A stretch of DNA of 64,000 bases from Marsupella aquatica (lineage: Eukaryota; Marchantiophyta), in contig OZ316899.1 in NCBI GenBank assembly GCA_973895155.1, positions 10,106,001 to 10,170,000 on the forward strand. Reading direction: 5' to 3'. Positions 62,842 to 64,000 of the stretch are shown here, in pieces. The notes under the pieces are model-generated. The model was not told the origin of the DNA and did no database searches. It saw nothing but the letters and a program-made list of their open reading frames with translations. The position numbers and the translations under genes are program-made. Positions within the stretch are counted from its first letter, which is position 1; each line of letters begins with the position of its first letter.

Positions 62842-63302
62842 GTGATAACCTGCAAACATCCCATATAGTCACGTATTCAAACTTATTTGTCTCACTATCA
62901 TAGCGTATATAGGATGTATAAAGTACAACCCTCATCACACTACTTGATCCCAATCTTGTTGGAAAAATGCATGGTTTTCATGTGATGACTATTGTATGTG
63001 ATTCAAATGCATGAAATGTTGTTGCAGATCTTTTTTGGTGAATCACAGCCACAAAATTGAGGTGCTGGTGGAGCAATTGTACTAGGAGATCAGTTTTGTG
63101 TGTGGGCTCAACAAACCAAAAGTATGTCTGCCCGGCATCCTTGTGTGGCCATTGCAATTCATTGCAGTATAAGTTGCCGTTGTACCTTCAAGTCTAAATT
63201 TTACTTTCTGTGAAGTCTGCTAAAATATATTGTCTGTAAAGTCTGCCAAAATGTATTGCCTGTACTGTCTACTTAATTGTACTGTCTGTCTCATGCGTAG
63301 GC
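62842..63302. other. Non-coding, probably intron of the EDM2-like gene
   Basis: AT-rich with tcnnctgtaaagtctgc-like direct repeats (about 63,200-63,290). It ends in an acceptor-like catgcgtag just before the open frame at 63,303. Confidence 0.4.
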
Positions 63303-63983
63303 ATGGCACGCCCCAAAATTCCAGCAAAAAAGCGTGTGATAGAGGTGAGCAACATAGGTGTACCTAGGCCACACGTTACTAACTTCTCTGCAAGTCAGAT
63401 TTTCCAGAAGGCAGCTCATTGTTATGCCATTTGTGACGATGGTGGGAGCTTGGTCATCTGTGAGGGCCCTTGCATGAGGCATTTCCACCTCAACCCGGAG
63501 TCTCACCTTGCTGCAGAAAACAACTGTCCAAGGGTGGGCCTCCCGTCAACACACCAGGGAGACTAGATGTGCACTGATTGTTTGGAGAAGCAGGCTAAGT
63601 GTGCACAGTGTGGGAAGTTGGGGTCCTATGAGGGCTCTGTTGATGCTGCACCGGATGTTAGGAAATGTCCAGACCATTTTTGTGTGAGGTTTTTCTGTTT
63701 TGAGTGTTTGCCTGCTCATGCCACAGCTTGCCCACTTCATAGGTGCAAGGCATGTGGTGAGCATGATGATGAGTACTGGGCTGACATAGTCCACTATGCT
63801 AGGTGTCCCACTATGTGGCACTATCATTGCTCAAAAGATCGTCAAGCAGAGGGTTATGCTTGTGACAGATTAATCTATGATCACTCTACACATGGTGTTG
63901 ATCGATGGATATTTTATTGTCATCGCCATGCCATTGATCCTACCTCGCGCACTCCTGTGAGAGATCACATATCTTGGCTGTGA
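63303..63983 (+). pseudogene. EDM2-like PHD-finger gene fragment with an in-frame TAG
   Basis: One frame runs from 63,303 to a stop at 63,981-63,983, broken by TAG at 63,564-63,566. It encodes a PHD-type finger (CYAICDDGGSLVICEGPCMR then HFHL). A second Cys/His cluster follows (CTDCLEKQAKCAQCGKLGS, CFECLPAHATACPLHRC, HYARCPTMWHYHC), then WIFYCHRHAIDPTSRTPVRD. The CAICD.GG.L..CEG.CMR.FH finger, the CG.CGKLGS-type block and the TPVRDHI ending are characteristic of plant EDM2, a nuclear chromatin protein that acts on heterochromatin-containing introns. A preceding acceptor suggests more exons upstream, now separated by the gypsy element if they exist. The window ends before the rest. It could be a decayed duplicate rather than the working gene. 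Confidence 0.7.
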
Positions 63984-64000
63984 AGCTGAACATTGTACAT

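Noticed and set aside
1-64000. tRNA, rRNA or other structural RNA genes
   Set aside because: I saw no cloverleaf, box A/B pair or rRNA-like stretch. The tRNA-Asp match at 52,115 is a retrotransposon primer site.

Overview
This is nuclear DNA of a plant with a transposon-rich genome. The evidence is a Ty1-copia element, a tRNA-Asp-primed Ty3-gypsy element, CACTA (En/Spm) genes with TNP2, DUF4218 and DUF4216 domains, GT-AG introns and an EDM2-like PHD gene. The DUF7869-type transposase would fit a seed-free plant, but the lineage cannot be fixed from this sequence. Nearly all of the window is mobile DNA, much of it nested. Only the EDM2-like fragment at the right edge and perhaps a few unrecognised ORFs look like host sequence.

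Layout. (1) About 1-10,620 is a decayed CACTA element, copy A. It has a small plus-strand gene (97-657), a TNP2-type transposase gene on the minus strand (about 1,294-7,194) and a divergent RS-rich plus-strand gene (7,713-9,878). ACGTCG-type repeats lie between these genes and in their introns. The transposase gene also carries a SET-like domain. (2) About 10,620-13,340 holds a gypsy integrase scrap, a LINE scrap and an unrecognised ORF. (3) About 13,350-29,905 is a second CACTA copy, B. A complete copia element (15,122-21,491, TSD tggta) and a 4.7-kb solo LTR with its own ORFs (24,904-29,614, TSD cttct) have inserted into it. It ends where a different CACTA terminus begins (29,906). (4) 31,791-45,095 is a 13.3-kb DNA transposon with 26-bp terminal inverted repeats and a likely 4-bp TSD (ccgc). 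It encodes a DUF7869-type transposase on the minus strand. Divergent to that is a gene joining a ParB-like domain to a beta-class DNA-methyltransferase-like domain, followed by an FCP1/NIF-like HAD phosphatase. Short GGATAGGGAT-c-ATCCCTATCC palindromes fill its central intergenic region and introns. (5) 47,970-62,836 is a very young gypsy element (TSD gccat). Each 4,125-bp LTR contains an intact 618-codon ORF. (6) 63,303-63,983 is an EDM2-like PHD-finger gene fragment.

The most interesting system is the 13.3-kb element. It pairs a transposase with a bacterial/phage-style ParB-methyltransferase, a phosphatase and an array of dyad-symmetric sites. This copy is dead: the transposase frame has four in-frame TGA codons, and the cargo genes have stops and frameshifts. 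The methyltransferase motifs are also degenerate, so present-day catalysis is doubtful. Many stops across the window fit C-to-T decay of methylated CGA, CAG or TGG codons.
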